The position numbers and the translations under genes are program-made. This document shows, piece by piece, positions 51,057-60,362 of a DNA stretch of 64,000 nt. Under the pieces are notes generated by a model. It saw only the letters and a list, made by a program, of their open reading frames with translations, did not search any database and was not told the origin of the DNA. Source of the DNA: Lacihabitans sp. CCS-44 (GTDB taxonomy: Bacteria; Bacteroidota; Bacteroidia; Cytophagales; Spirosomataceae); assembly GCF_024343735.1 (NCBI RefSeq), contig NZ_RJUE01000002.1:124001-188000 (forward strand), read 5' to 3'. Numbering within the stretch: the first letter of the stretch is position 1; every line of letters begins with the position of its first letter.

Positions 51057-52562
51057 ATGAGAAAGATTATCTTGTTTTTGTTGATAATTCCAAATGTTTT
51101 TGCTCAAAAAATAAATTATGACTCTTTGGCAAGTTATTTTGGTAAAAAGCACTTTCCAACGTTGTTGGAATACCTAGCAATTCCATGCGATGCCAACTAC
51201 AAAGAAGATATATTGAAAAATGTTGTTTGGGTAGAAGAGCAATTTGCCCAACGGGGGTTCTCTGCAAAAAGGCTTGAAACCAGTACTTTACCTGTTTTGC
51301 TTTTCACAAAAAAATCCGAAAATCCAAACGCAAAGACCATAATGTATTATTATCATTCTGACGGTCAGCCTGTGATTCCTTCTGAGTGGTTTCAAGAAAA
51401 TCCCTTTAAGCCGGTTTTGAAAAAAAAGAATGCTAAGGATAATTCTTGGGAAATTATACCCATTGATAATCTTGAAAAGGAGATTGATCCAGAATGGAGA
51501 ATTTTTGGCAGAGCATCTTCGGATGATAAAGGTCCAGGTGTAATGCTATTGGCAGCTATGGATGCTTTAATGTCAAAAAATATCAAAACGTCTTACAATC
51601 TTAAAATTCTAGTAGATTTTGAGGAAGAAAAGGGTTCAGTGAATCTTCCGAGTATTATCGATAAACACAAAGATTTACTTAGTTCTGACCTTTTATTGAT
51701 TTTTGATGGGCCTGGTCATGCCTCCAACCTGCCAACAATTACTTTTGGAGCAAGAGGTATTGCTACTATTACTTTAACTACTTATGGTGCTTTTACATCA
51801 CAACATAGTGGGCATTATGGCAATTATTTGCCTAATCCAGCTTTGCGAATGGCTCAGTTGCTGGCTTCAATGAAGTCTGAAGACGGCAAAGTGCTGATTC
51901 CGGGTTTTTATGATGGTGTAAAATTAGATGCCAAAACCAAACAAAGACTAAAGGAAATTCCAGATAATTTGTCTGAAATAAATGCCAAACTGGGTATTAA
52001 AACGCCTGATAATGTCGGAGAAAGCTATCAAGAAGCCCTTACTTATCCGTCTCTAAACATTAGAGGATTAAAATCTGGGGAAGTAGGAGCATTGGCCGCA
52101 ACTATAATCCCTGATAAAGCAGTTACTGAAATTGACATCCGTACTGTGGCAGCCACAAACCCCAAAAAGTTGATACAGAATGTGAAAGACTTTATCATTT
52201 CCAAGGGTTATTTTATTACTGAAAACGATCCAACTCCAGCTGAAAGAGATAAGTATAATAAAATTATAAAAATAGCTACAAGGCCAGGTTATGGTGCGTT
52301 TAATACTGAATTAAACGGTTCGGTAGGTATTTGGCTAGAAAATGCCTTAGCTAAAACAACAAACAAGACTATCATAAAACTTCCTACTATGGGTGGTTCG
52401 GTGCCTATATCACCTTTTGTTACAAAACTAGGAGTAATTGCAGTGATAGTGCCAACTGTAAATGCGGATAACAACCAACACAGTGCAAATGAAAACCTTC
52501 GTTTAGGGAATTATTTTGATGGAATAAAAACCATGATGGGTTTATTAAGTAGTGATTTTTGA
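51057..52562 (+). CDS. secreted M20-family metallopeptidase
   Basis: A 501-residue M20/M28-fold peptidase with a signal peptide (KIILFLLIIPNVFAQ). The metal and catalytic motifs are in order: YYHSDGQPV (His, Asp), RASSDDKGPG (bridging Asp), and LVDFEEEKGS (catalytic Glu pair). A GARGIATITLTTYG segment opens the lid or dimerisation domain, and NNQHSANENLRL near the C-terminus provides the last metal-binding His. Members cut dipeptides or N-acyl amino acids. The size suggests a dipeptidase of the carnosinase or ArgE-like branch; the substrate is not certain. Confidence 0.88.
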   Translation: MRKIILFLLIIPNVFAQKINYDSLASYFGKKHFPTLLEYLAIPCDANYKEDILKNVVWVEEQFAQRGFSAKRLETSTLPVLLFTKKSENPNAKTIMYYYHSDGQPVIPSEWFQENPFKPVLKKKNAKDNSWEIIPIDNLEKEIDPEWRIFGRASSDDKGPGVMLLAAMDALMSKNIKTSYNLKILVDFEEEKGSVNLPSIIDKHKDLLSSDLLLIFDGPGHASNLPTITFGARGIATITLTTYGAFTSQHSGHYGNYLPNPALRMAQLLASMKSEDGKVLIPGFYDGVKLDAKTKQRLKEIPDNLSEINAKLGIKTPDNVGESYQEALTYPSLNIRGLKSGEVGALAATIIPDKAVTEIDIRTVAATNPKKLIQNVKDFIISKGYFITENDPTPAERDKYNKIIKIATRPGYGAFNTELNGSVGIWLENALAKTTNKTIIKLPTMGGSVPISPFVTKLGVIAVIVPTVNADNNQHSANENLRLGNYFDGIKTMMGLLSSDF

Positions 52563-52573
52563 AAAATCTAGAT

Positions 52574-52601
52574 TTTGTGGGGAAATTATTATTTAATTTT
52601 G
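52574..52601 (+). promoter_or_regulatory. possible promoter of trpA (TTTG, 16 bp, TAATTTTG)
   Basis: TTTG at 52574-52577 and TAATTTTG at 52594-52601 with a 16-bp spacer, which is short for the consensus. It is 20 nt before the trpA ATG and lies after the M20 stop, so trpA may be transcribed on its own. Confidence 0.4.
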
Positions 52602-52621
52602 TGATAAGATCATAAAATTGA

Positions 52622-53395
52622 ATGAATAGAATTACGGCGTTATTTCAAAATAAAAGCAAAGAGGTTTTAAATGTATATTATACAGCGGGTTACCCTCAAC
52701 TTAATGATACAGCCAAGGTTTTGGAGGCATTGCAAGATGGTGGAGTAGATATCGTAGAAATCGGAATGCCATATTCTGATCCTGTGGCTGACGGCGAAAC
52801 TATCCAGGAATCAAACCAACAAGCTCTTGAAAATGGAATGTCTTTGAAAGTGCTTTTTGAGCAATTAGAAGGCATAAGAGAAAAAGGAATCACTGTTCCT
52901 ATAGTATTGATGGGATATCTTAATCCCGTGTATCAGTTTGGAATAGAGGCTTTCTCAAGAAAATGTCAAGAAATCGGTATTGACGGCTTAATATTGCCAG
53001 ATTTACCTGTAGATGAATATTTTAGAGAGTACAAGAAGACATTTGATGCATATGGATTGCTCAATATATTTCTTATAACACCGCAAACTTCAGAGGAGAG
53101 AATCCGTAAAATTGACGAAATTTCTGATGGGTTTATTTACATGGTTTCTTCAGCCAGCGTTACTGGTGCCACATCTGGTATTACCCCTCTAATGGAGGAA
53201 TATTTCAATAGGGTAAATGCCATGAATCTCCGAAATCCACGACTTATTGGTTTTGGAATTAAGGATAAAGCTACTTTTCAAACAGCCTCAAAATACGCCT
53301 CTGGAGCTATAATTGGGAGCCAATTTGTTAGAATTATCGGTGCTGCTAAAGACTTAAGAGGTGAAATTGTTTCGTATTTGAAATCTTTGAGATAA
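52622..53395 (+). CDS. trpA: tryptophan synthase alpha chain
   Basis: A 257-residue TIM-barrel TrpA. The catalytic Glu46 and Asp57 are in DIVEIGMPYSDPVADG; DGLILPDLPVDEY and the phosphate-binding LIGFGIK and GSQFVRI segments are conserved. It splits indole-3-glycerol phosphate to indole and glyceraldehyde 3-phosphate, passing indole to TrpB. The length is normal. No other trp gene is nearby: it stands alone between a peptidase and a terminator shared with the convergent TonB receptor. All catalytic residues are kept, so it should be active. Confidence 0.95.
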   Translation: MNRITALFQNKSKEVLNVYYTAGYPQLNDTAKVLEALQDGGVDIVEIGMPYSDPVADGETIQESNQQALENGMSLKVLFEQLEGIREKGITVPIVLMGYLNPVYQFGIEAFSRKCQEIGIDGLILPDLPVDEYFREYKKTFDAYGLLNIFLITPQTSEERIRKIDEISDGFIYMVSSASVTGATSGITPLMEEYFNRVNAMNLRNPRLIGFGIKDKATFQTASKYASGAIIGSQFVRIIGAAKDLRGEIVSYLKSLR

Positions 53396-53414
53396 GAATA
53401 TTATTTCAGTTAAT

Positions 53415-53514
53415 TTAAACGCAAAGAAAATACGAAGTTTTCGCAAAGAACGGAAAGTAGAATTTCGGTTGCATAAGCCTTTTGCGTTTTTCCTATAGCA
53501 AATTTTGCGTTTAA
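53415..53514. repeat. 100-bp inverted-repeat element with CGCAAA motifs
   Basis: The ends are an 11-bp perfect inverted repeat: TTAAACGCAAA at 53415-53425 and TTTGCGTTTAA at 53504-53514. Inside, TTTTCGCAAAG (near 53440) and CTTTTGCGTTT (near 53480) repeat the motif in opposite directions. It lies in the trpA/receptor intergenic gap. The form resembles small palindromic repeat families or miniature elements scattered in Bacteroidota genomes; no second copy was seen in this window. Confidence 0.5.
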
Positions 53515-53535
53515 GAAACAATATTAACACCACAA

Positions 53536-53563
53536 AAAAAGACCTCCAATTGGAGGTCTTTTT
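53536..53563. terminator. bidirectional terminator between trpA and the TonB receptor
   Basis: AAAAAGACCTCC at 53536-53547 pairs perfectly with GGAGGTCTTTTT at 53552-53563 around AATT. The A/T arms give a U-tract on both strands. Confidence 0.9.
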
Positions 53564-53625
53564 CTAATAAACCAAAGAAAATTATGAAGTTTGACCTAAG
53601 TCATTTTCCAATAATTTTTGGTTAA

Positions 53626-56600
53626 TTATCTATTGAATAACTCATCATAAGATATCGTAACATAATAAGTGCTGCCAACCATAGCACTACCAAAAGCTTG
53701 GAAGTAAGGCTTAGAACCCAAATTGTTTGCACCCACTTTCAAGATTGATTTAGCTGCTGACAATTTGAAACTAACTTGAGCGTCCAAGTTATTGATTTTA
53801 GGAACAGTGGTATTAGAGAAGTTCAAGTTTGTAGTAGTTGTAGGTGCCACAAATGAAGACTCCCATATGAACGAATCTTGATGGCGGAAGTTTACATTGA
53901 AACCAATTTTGTCACCACTACCCAATCTCTTACCAAAGTTCAAGTTATATCTATACTTAGGCGTGTTGAAACCAGCATATTGTTGCTCAGCAGTTGCTGT
54001 AAAACCAGTCAGTTCATTGTATGCAACGTTACCACCAACGTTATATCCTTTACCCAATGTATAGTTCATGTTTGCTGCCCATCCTTTTACTTTAATTATC
54101 GCACTCGTATTTGATGGACGAGAATAAGCTAATCTCGTAGAAGCACTACCAACGCCTGACTCAATCGGTAATCCAGGACCCGCTGCAGCTGTAGGAACAA
54201 CAATAGAAGTACCACCAATAAAGTTAGTATACTTACTCCAATAATGGTATGCATCAACAAACAATTTCTTACCCCATAAACCTTTGTAGCCTATTTCATA
54301 AGATTGTATTCTCTCTGGTTGCAAAGCTTTGGCTTGATATTTAGGCACTTTTTGCAAAGCAAAAGCAGGTAAAACTTGGGCAGTTACTCCTGGCACATTG
54401 GCATCAAGGGCTTTCTTTAATTCTGCATTGAAAGCTGGTTGGAAGTTTGAGGCAAGTGCTTTAGGTAATTCAACCGCAACAGTCTTATCAAAATTCGCTG
54501 CCAATGCTCCTGGCAATGTTGCCGCAACTCCCGGAGCAAGATTAGTTGCTAAAGCACCAGGAAGTGCCGCCGCTACTTGTGTTTGCAAATTAGCAGTTAG
54601 TGCCACAGGCAATTGGGCTGCAACTCCAGCTTGTATTGCTGCGGCTGCATTTGCTGCAGGAATAGTTCCTGCTGTTACAGCAGCATTTACCGAGGCAGTT
54701 ACTGCTGCAGTCACTTGTTGTGTTATTGCTGCAGTCACACCTTGTGTTACTTGAGCAGTTATAGCTTGAGTAACACCAGCTGTCACTTGGGCTGTTATAC
54801 CATCTGTTACTGCTTTGTTTACAGCTGCTGTTATAGCGGCTGTTACACCAGCAGTAATGGCAGGAGTGGCTTGAGCCGTAACTGCCGCTGTAGCATAAGC
54901 TTTAGCACTTGCTTGAACTTCTGGCAAAGCTGCATATTGAGCAATATTGGCGGCAGCTAAGCTAGTTACAGCTATCCCTTTCGCCAAATCATATCTTGTA
55001 TCGAACTCTGGTAAGCCACCAATTAAAGTACCCGAGGCAGTTTTTAAATCAATGTATTGATTTTGGGTTGTAGGAATTCTAAACCCTGATTGGTAGGATA
55101 GGCGGAAGTTATGCTCTCCGAAAGAGAATACACCCGAAATTCTTGGTGTAAATTGACCCTCAAAGTTTTCATTCTTATCATAACGCATCGATGCAGATAG
55201 TTTGAAGTGATCTGCAAACATACTCTTGGCCGCTTGAATAAATCCACCAAACTCATTGATGCCTATTGTACCATCTCTTCCTTCTTTTTGATCAGAAAAT
55301 AGAGTCCCGTTTGATCTCAGTTGATATTTCCTAACATTGGCACCCACGCTCAAATCCATAAATTTAATCTCATTTTTGAAGTTATAATAACCTTCTAGGT
55401 GATACATATTAGATTTGTCTGCAAAAGCACCGCCACCATCAACTATATTCATTTCATTATATTTATCAGCCAATGCCAACAATGCATCACTTCCTTGACC
55501 AGGCATTCCTTGGTCAGCAACACCCCTAGCTGTTAAATGGGCAGCAGATTCTGCTTGTCCGGCCGAACGAGCTGCAACAAATGCACCTACATATTGCCCA
55601 AACCAAGTTGCATGAGGTTTGATTTCATTCAACATCGAAACAGCAGAAAGCCCAGATGCATATGACTGACCTGACCTTTCTTGTGTGGTGTAAGCTCTTA
55701 CATTAAAGTTGTCACCTTTCAATTCCCATTTGGCTTGGGTAATGTTGAAGTTTCTCAATGAGTATCTAGCAGCTCCTGTGTACACAGTGGTGCCATAACC
55801 GTAGTTAACTTGGCCAATCATTTCAACTTTTTCGTTCAGCCTGTAATGTAAACCCACGTTGGTTTTGAAAGACTTTGTGTTATAATCTACCAAGTCTCTT
55901 TCTATAAAACCAGTTCTACTTACTGGTACGTTTGGCACCAATGCTGTGGCGGCTGAAGGAAGTAATTTAGCAGCTACCAAGCCATTGGCCACAGTCAGCA
56001 TATTAGCTTGGACTTCATCACCATAAATATTTACTCCATCATAGTCTACATCTACTCCAGCTCCACGAGTACCGTTTTCTGTTCCTCCTATATTTAGGTT
56101 TGTAAAATTATTCGCTTCCCAGTCTTTTGCTCCGATATAGGATACGTTTACTTTAAAAGCAAATTTATTATTGAATGCTTTTGCATATCTGAGTGATAAA
56201 TCATAAAAAGGAGTCGTGGCTTTGGCTCTGCTACTTTCATTCATAAGACCGCTTTTTATCGTAGTGCTTAAGCCTTGGTATAAAAATGGACTCTTAGAAT
56301 TCATCAATATCAAACCATTGATAGCATTTGGGCCATACAAGGCCGATGCAGCACCTGGGAGAATCTCCACCGATTCCACGTCTAACTCTGGCATACCCAC
56401 GATGTTGTCCACCGGAAAGTTAAGACCTGGTGCTTGATTATCCATACCATCAATCATTTGTACAGTACGAGGGTTTCCAGTAGCTCCAAATCCTCTCATA
56501 TTGATTGATTTGAAAAGTAAGCCCTGGGTAGTCATATCAATACCCTTCATGTTTGCTATTGCATCATAAAAATTAGGTGCTGTTGACTCTCGTATACCTC

Positions 56601-57009
56601 TGAGGTCAAGTTTTTCAACAGTCACAGGTGATTTCATCACACTTTGCTCCACACGAGAAGCCGAAACCACGACCTCCTGGCCCATAATGTCTTGGTCTTC
56701 GAGACTTACGTTGATAGCTGCATTTTCAGAGTTTACAGTGTATTCTTGGGTTTTATATCCCACCGAAGAAATCAACAATTGAATAGGCAAAGGTGTAGAA
56801 GTAGTAAATTCAAACTTTCCTTTTACGTCAGTAATAGTTCCTATTACTTTCCCTTTGATCTGAACACTAACCCCAACCAAAGGTTCTTTGGTTTTTGAGT
56901 CAGAAATCATTCCTGAAATCACCGTTTGTCCGTATGTAAATGCTACATTAAATAGACAAATTGCAAGAAAGAAGAATAATTTTTTTAGGTTTGGGTAATT
57001 TTTAATCAT
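53626..57009 (-). CDS. TonB-dependent receptor with tandem-repeat insertion in the barrel
   Basis: A 1127-residue outer-membrane receptor. Signal peptide 1 to about 27; carboxypeptidase-regulatory-like domain about 29-110 (ISGMISDSKTKEPLVGVSVQIKGK); plug about 115-240 (VVVSASRVEQSVMKSPVTVEKLD, SINMRGFGATGNPRTVQMIDGMD, VDSVEILPGAASALYGPNAINGLI-type segment); then the barrel, ending FNR after a TYYVTISYDELF strand. Residues 707-778 are 18 units of the form T-x-x-V/I, and residues 800-879 are five 16-residue units. This block lies between a barrel strand with FDTRYDLAKG and the strand with IQSYEIGYKGLWGKKLF. No SusD partner is adjacent, so the ligand is unknown. Confidence 0.9.
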   Translation of the reverse strand: MIKNYPNLKKLFFFLAICLFNVAFTYGQTVISGMISDSKTKEPLVGVSVQIKGKVIGTITDVKGKFEFTTSTPLPIQLLISSVGYKTQEYTVNSENAAINVSLEDQDIMGQEVVVSASRVEQSVMKSPVTVEKLDLRGIRESTAPNFYDAIANMKGIDMTTQGLLFKSINMRGFGATGNPRTVQMIDGMDNQAPGLNFPVDNIVGMPELDVESVEILPGAASALYGPNAINGLILMNSKSPFLYQGLSTTIKSGLMNESSRAKATTPFYDLSLRYAKAFNNKFAFKVNVSYIGAKDWEANNFTNLNIGGTENGTRGAGVDVDYDGVNIYGDEVQANMLTVANGLVAAKLLPSAATALVPNVPVSRTGFIERDLVDYNTKSFKTNVGLHYRLNEKVEMIGQVNYGYGTTVYTGAARYSLRNFNITQAKWELKGDNFNVRAYTTQERSGQSYASGLSAVSMLNEIKPHATWFGQYVGAFVAARSAGQAESAAHLTARGVADQGMPGQGSDALLALADKYNEMNIVDGGGAFADKSNMYHLEGYYNFKNEIKFMDLSVGANVRKYQLRSNGTLFSDQKEGRDGTIGINEFGGFIQAAKSMFADHFKLSASMRYDKNENFEGQFTPRISGVFSFGEHNFRLSYQSGFRIPTTQNQYIDLKTASGTLIGGLPEFDTRYDLAKGIAVTSLAAANIAQYAALPEVQASAKAYATAAVTAQATPAITAGVTAAITAAVNKAVTDGITAQVTAGVTQAITAQVTQGVTAAITQQVTAAVTASVNAAVTAGTIPAANAAAAIQAGVAAQLPVALTANLQTQVAAALPGALATNLAPGVAATLPGALAANFDKTVAVELPKALASNFQPAFNAELKKALDANVPGVTAQVLPAFALQKVPKYQAKALQPERIQSYEIGYKGLWGKKLFVDAYHYWSKYTNFIGGTSIVVPTAAAGPGLPIESGVGSASTRLAYSRPSNTSAIIKVKGWAANMNYTLGKGYNVGGNVAYNELTGFTATAEQQYAGFNTPKYRYNLNFGKRLGSGDKIGFNVNFRHQDSFIWESSFVAPTTTTNLNFSNTTVPKINNLDAQVSFKLSAAKSILKVGANNLGSKPYFQAFGSAMVGSTYYVTISYDELFNR
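54373..54612 (-). repeat. five tandem 48-bp units (16 residues each) inside the TonB receptor
   Basis: Residues 800-879 split into five in-register 16-mers, starting LPVALTAN, LPGALATN, LPGALAAN, LPKALASN and LKKALDAN. A partial sixth start, LPAFALQ, follows. Leu at position 1, Ala-Leu at 4-5 and Asn at 8 are fixed. Confidence 0.8.
54676..54891 (-). repeat. 18 tandem 12-bp units (four residues each) inside the TonB receptor
   Basis: Residues 707-778 read as 18 tetrads with Thr (twice Asn) at position 1 and Val or Ile (once Ala) at position 4, Ala or Gln mostly between, for example TAGV, TQAI, TAQV. The period is strict over 216 bp. Confidence 0.8.
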
Positions 57010-57106
57010 AGTTAAGTCAGCATTATTTGGTTAATGAATGAAAATAAAGGTCAAAAATAAGAATTTAAATTATTTCAATACAATAAAATCAAAAAATAAT
57101 CATAAA

Positions 57107-58156
57107 ATGATTAGATTAATTTTTAGGCAATTTTTATATGTGCTATGCGGCTTAGGAAGTTTAAAAAGCCTCAGCCAGAATAAATTTCTTATAATCAACG
57201 ACTTTAATGAATCTAAACTTCCTAAAAGTCCAAATTATGCTGAAAACACCGCTTGGGCAGCACTACCAAGTCAAAGTGACATGGCAGATCAAATACCAAA
57301 GTCAAAGATTGATATGAGGGATAAACAGTCGGAAGCTAAGGCGGATGTTTTCTTTATTTACCCAACAATTTATACTCAGAAGCCTGAAAATGAGTTTACT
57401 TGGAACGCTTCAGTTACAGATAGAAATTTGAATGAAAGAATTGATAATTCTGCCATTAAAAATCAAGCTTCAGTTTTTAATGAAAGCTGCAAGGTATATT
57501 CACCAAGATATAGACAGGCACACTATTCTGTTTTTTTAACTAAAGACTCAGTTTCGGCTCGAAAGGCGATAGACTTGGCTTACAAAGACATCAAGGAGGC
57601 TTTCGAATATTATCTTAAAAACTATAACCAAAATAGGCCTATCATTATTGCTGCCCATAGCCAAGGGACATTACATGCTGTTAGGTTGTTACAAGAGTTT
57701 TTTGATAATAAGCCTATGAAATCTCAATTGGTAACCGCATATTTGGTAGGGATGCCCGTAAACGACAACATGTTTAAGGATTTGAAAATTAGTCTGAGTC
57801 CGAATGAAATAGGTGGATATGTGAGTTGGAATACGTTTGCCGAGGGTTATTATCCTGATTATTATCAGAATGGCTTACACAAGGCCCAGTCTGTAAATCC
57901 AATTACTTGGTCTGCATCGAACACTTTTACAAATTATGCAGACCACAAAGGAACTTTGGGATTAAAATTTAAAATTTCAGCCCAAATTATCTCTTCAAAA
58001 CAGCAAGAGGGCATTCTTTGGATAAAAAAGCCCAAGGTTGTAGGAAAGGCATTTGTAAAAACAAAAATTTGGCACTTTGCTGACTATAATCTTTTTTGGA
58101 TGGATATAAGAGAAAACGTAGCTTTGCGAGTGAAAAAATATATTGAAAAAACATGA
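57107..58156 (+). CDS. DUF3089 family alpha/beta-hydrolase, secreted
   Basis: A 349-residue product from MIRLIFRQFLYVLCGLGSLKSLSQ, a signal peptide; an outer ATG at 57038 would add 23 Lys/Asn-rich residues before it. KADVFFIYPTIYTQ is the opening motif of DUF3089, and the nucleophile elbow is IIIAAHSQGTLHAVRLL (Ser in H-S-Q-G). GGYVSWNTFAEGY and a late HFADYNLFWMDIRENVALR (probably the His region) complete the pattern. The substrate is unknown; lipase or esterase activity is inferred from the fold only. Its last 4 bp overlap the mannose-1-phosphate guanylyltransferase start, suggesting coupling. Confidence 0.85.
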   Translation: MIRLIFRQFLYVLCGLGSLKSLSQNKFLIINDFNESKLPKSPNYAENTAWAALPSQSDMADQIPKSKIDMRDKQSEAKADVFFIYPTIYTQKPENEFTWNASVTDRNLNERIDNSAIKNQASVFNESCKVYSPRYRQAHYSVFLTKDSVSARKAIDLAYKDIKEAFEYYLKNYNQNRPIIIAAHSQGTLHAVRLLQEFFDNKPMKSQLVTAYLVGMPVNDNMFKDLKISLSPNEIGGYVSWNTFAEGYYPDYYQNGLHKAQSVNPITWSASNTFTNYADHKGTLGLKFKISAQIISSKQQEGILWIKKPKVVGKAFVKTKIWHFADYNLFWMDIRENVALRVKKYIEKT

Positions 58157-59226
58157 CATCAAATAATTTCTTAATAATAATGGCTGGTGGGGTTGGTACA
58201 AGGTTTTGGCCGTTTAGCCGCCAAAGTTTTCCAAAACAATTTCATGATATCTTGGGTACTGGCAGAACGCTTATTCAGCAAACAGCAGATAGGTTTGAAG
58301 GAATATGTCCAAACGAAAATATTTTTGTTGTTACCAGCACTGAATACTACGCTATCACAAAAGAGCAGTTGCCTTTTTTGACTGATAATCAGATACTTTT
58401 AGAGCCTAGTAGAAGAAATACAGCTCCTTGTATTGCCTATGCATGTTTCAAGATAGCTAAGAAAAACCCAAATGCCAATATTGTGGTGGCTCCAGCAGAC
58501 CACATCATCCTGAAAGAAGAGGAGTTTAGGAAAAGAATAAACATTGCCTTGGATTATTCTATTGAAAATGATGTTTTGGTAACGCTCGGCATAAAACCTA
58601 CCAGACCTGACACAGGCTATGGCTACATACAATTTGATGACTCTGAGGCAAATGAGATAAAAAAAGTACGAACATTTACTGAAAAGCCCAATCTAGAATT
58701 GGCAGAGATGTTTTTAGCTAGCGGCGATTATGTTTGGAATGGCGGTATATTTATTTGGAGTTTGAAATCTATCAATGCCGCTTTTGATATGTATTTACCA
58801 GAAGTGGCAGATGCTTTTAGGATTGCTCAAAAGCATTTTTATACAGCAAAAGAAAAAGAGGCCTTAGATATAGCTTATCCACGATGTCGCTCAATTTCGA
58901 TTGACAATGGCATTATGGAAAAGGCTGAAAATGTTTTTGTGGTGCTTTCTGATATAGGATGGTCAGATCTCGGAACTTGGAAATCGGTATACGAAAACTC
59001 AGAGAAAGACGAAGTAAATAACGTAATAGATGCCAAGGCGATGCTGTTTGGAGTAGAAGATTGTATTATAAAAACGCCTAAAGACAAGTTGGTTGTTATT
59101 AACGACTTAAAGGGCTATATTGTGGCTGAGTTTGATGGAGTTCTAATGATTTGCAGAAAGGATGACGAGCAAAAAGTCAAAGAATTTGTTACTAAAGCGG
59201 AGGCTTACGGAAAACAATTTGTTTGA
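58153..59226 (+). CDS. mannose-1-phosphate guanylyltransferase
   Basis: A 357-residue nucleotidyltransferase that makes GDP-mannose from mannose 1-phosphate and GTP. The nucleotide-binding signature GGVGTRFWPFSRQSFPKQF lies at 12-30. VVAPADHIIL, TRPDTGYGYIQ, FTEKPNLELAE and NGGIFIWSLKS are the other conserved blocks. No C-terminal phosphomannose isomerase domain is present, so it is the monofunctional type. It feeds mannose- and fucose-containing surface glycans. It overlaps the DUF3089 gene by 4 bp. Confidence 0.94.
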   Translation: MTSNNFLIIMAGGVGTRFWPFSRQSFPKQFHDILGTGRTLIQQTADRFEGICPNENIFVVTSTEYYAITKEQLPFLTDNQILLEPSRRNTAPCIAYACFKIAKKNPNANIVVAPADHIILKEEEFRKRINIALDYSIENDVLVTLGIKPTRPDTGYGYIQFDDSEANEIKKVRTFTEKPNLELAEMFLASGDYVWNGGIFIWSLKSINAAFDMYLPEVADAFRIAQKHFYTAKEKEALDIAYPRCRSISIDNGIMEKAENVFVVLSDIGWSDLGTWKSVYENSEKDEVNNVIDAKAMLFGVEDCIIKTPKDKLVVINDLKGYIVAEFDGVLMICRKDDEQKVKEFVTKAEAYGKQFV

Positions 59227-59290
59227 GTATTTAATTACTGGTTTTTGATATAAATGAGTTTGCTTAAGTTATTAGGTAAACTTTTTTTAT

Positions 59291-59327
59291 AAAATAAAAT
59301 TCCTGCATCGAATATCGACGCAGGAAT
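59291..59327 (-). terminator. hairpin terminator of the second coiled-coil gene
   Basis: ATTCCTGC at 59299-59306 pairs with GCAGGAAT at 59320-59327; an inner TCGA arm extends it. On the minus strand TTTTATTTT follows. It is about 40 nt past the stop at 59368. Confidence 0.8.
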
Positions 59328-59367
59328 CTGATAGAACCCTATAAACCATTATGAATATATTCTTTAT

Positions 59368-60312
59368 TTATTTTACCAAGAAGCTTCCGGTTCCGATTTT
59401 GAACCCTTCTGAGTAAACTTCTATTGCATATTTACCAGATTTGAAAGCTGCCTCTTTTTTGTAGAACATGTCAACTTTCTGGTCGTCATTGGTGTAAGCC
59501 ACGTTTTGTTTTAAGCTGTAACCAATCTCTTGGTTGGCAAAATTCAACACACCACCTCTGGCCATGTCATTAAGTACTGCTCCGTTTGGATCCATCACTC
59601 TCAGGTACACGTCTTTGTTGTTTCTTTCGGTAAGCGGATTTGAAGGAAGTATGTACGACACTCTCAATTGGTCGATTCTCTTGTTTTTCAACTCACCCTC
59701 TTTCTCTTTACCTCTTGAAGTAAGACCAACTACCTGCACATTTACGGCTTTCAGTGCCGAGCCAACGTTTACTTTCTTGCGGAGATCTTCGTTTTGAGAA
59801 CTCACCTCACTTACTTTTGAATTCAACGAATCTTTTGCATAGCTCAACGATTTGTTTTGACTTATAACTTGCTCTTTTTCAGTCTGAAGCGAAAGATTTT
59901 GTGAATTTAGCAGACCATTTTCTTCTTTCAATTTGAGAATTTCCTCATCTTTTTGAGTTAAAAAAGCCTCATATTCAGCAATTTTACCTTCGTATTTTTT
60001 GGCAGAAAAGTTTGAATCGGCCTTAAGTCTCTTCTTATCTTGCTCCAGTTGGGCTTTTATTTTTTCCAATTCCTCCACACTACCACCCAAGGCAGTAACT
60101 TCGGCTATTTTGGCATCTAATGATTGCGATATCGAATCTAATTTTACTTTGGTAGTCGAAAGTTCGTCTACTTTACCAGTAAGAAGCTTTTGTAAATCGG
60201 CATTTTCGTTTTGAGAACCATAATACAAGTATCCAAGAAGTCCTAAAGCTCCCAAAAGCACTACTAAACCAATTTTAAGCGTGTTTGAATTGCTCGGTGA
60301 GTGTTGTTCCAT
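59368..60312 (-). CDS. membrane-anchored coiled-coil protein (paralogue of the gene at 28454-29404)
   Basis: A 314-residue product from MEQHSPSN; an in-frame ATG 17 codons upstream is less likely because its paralogue also starts MEExx. One membrane helix (about 12-30), a long coiled coil (about 37-190), then a beta-rich C-terminal domain ending GFKIGTGSFLVK. Much of the length aligns with the copy at 28.5 kb, roughly half of residues identical by eye. It follows the histidine kinase gene by 102 nt. Three 11-bp direct repeats between them (60363-60394) look like an OmpR-type operator, so the adjacent two-component system probably controls it. Confidence 0.75.
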   Translation of the reverse strand: MEQHSPSNSNTLKIGLVVLLGALGLLGYLYYGSQNENADLQKLLTGKVDELSTTKVKLDSISQSLDAKIAEVTALGGSVEELEKIKAQLEQDKKRLKADSNFSAKKYEGKIAEYEAFLTQKDEEILKLKEENGLLNSQNLSLQTEKEQVISQNKSLSYAKDSLNSKVSEVSSQNEDLRKKVNVGSALKAVNVQVVGLTSRGKEKEGELKNKRIDQLRVSYILPSNPLTERNNKDVYLRVMDPNGAVLNDMARGGVLNFANQEIGYSLKQNVAYTNDDQKVDMFYKKEAAFKSGKYAIEVYSEGFKIGTGSFLVK

Positions 60313-60362
60313 TTCCAATGTTAAAATATTTAAGTTTTGATTATGACACAAACTAAACACCA

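Noticed and set aside
53401-53530. Possible CRISPR-like or tandem array from repeated CGCAAAG motifs
   Set aside because: Copies are in opposite directions and irregularly spaced; an inverted-repeat element explains them better.
54398-54960. Plus-strand frames of 115-118 residues opposite the repeat region of the TonB receptor
   Set aside because: They are mirror products of the Ala/Val/Thr tandem repeats; cysteine- and alanine-rich low-complexity translations with no start support.
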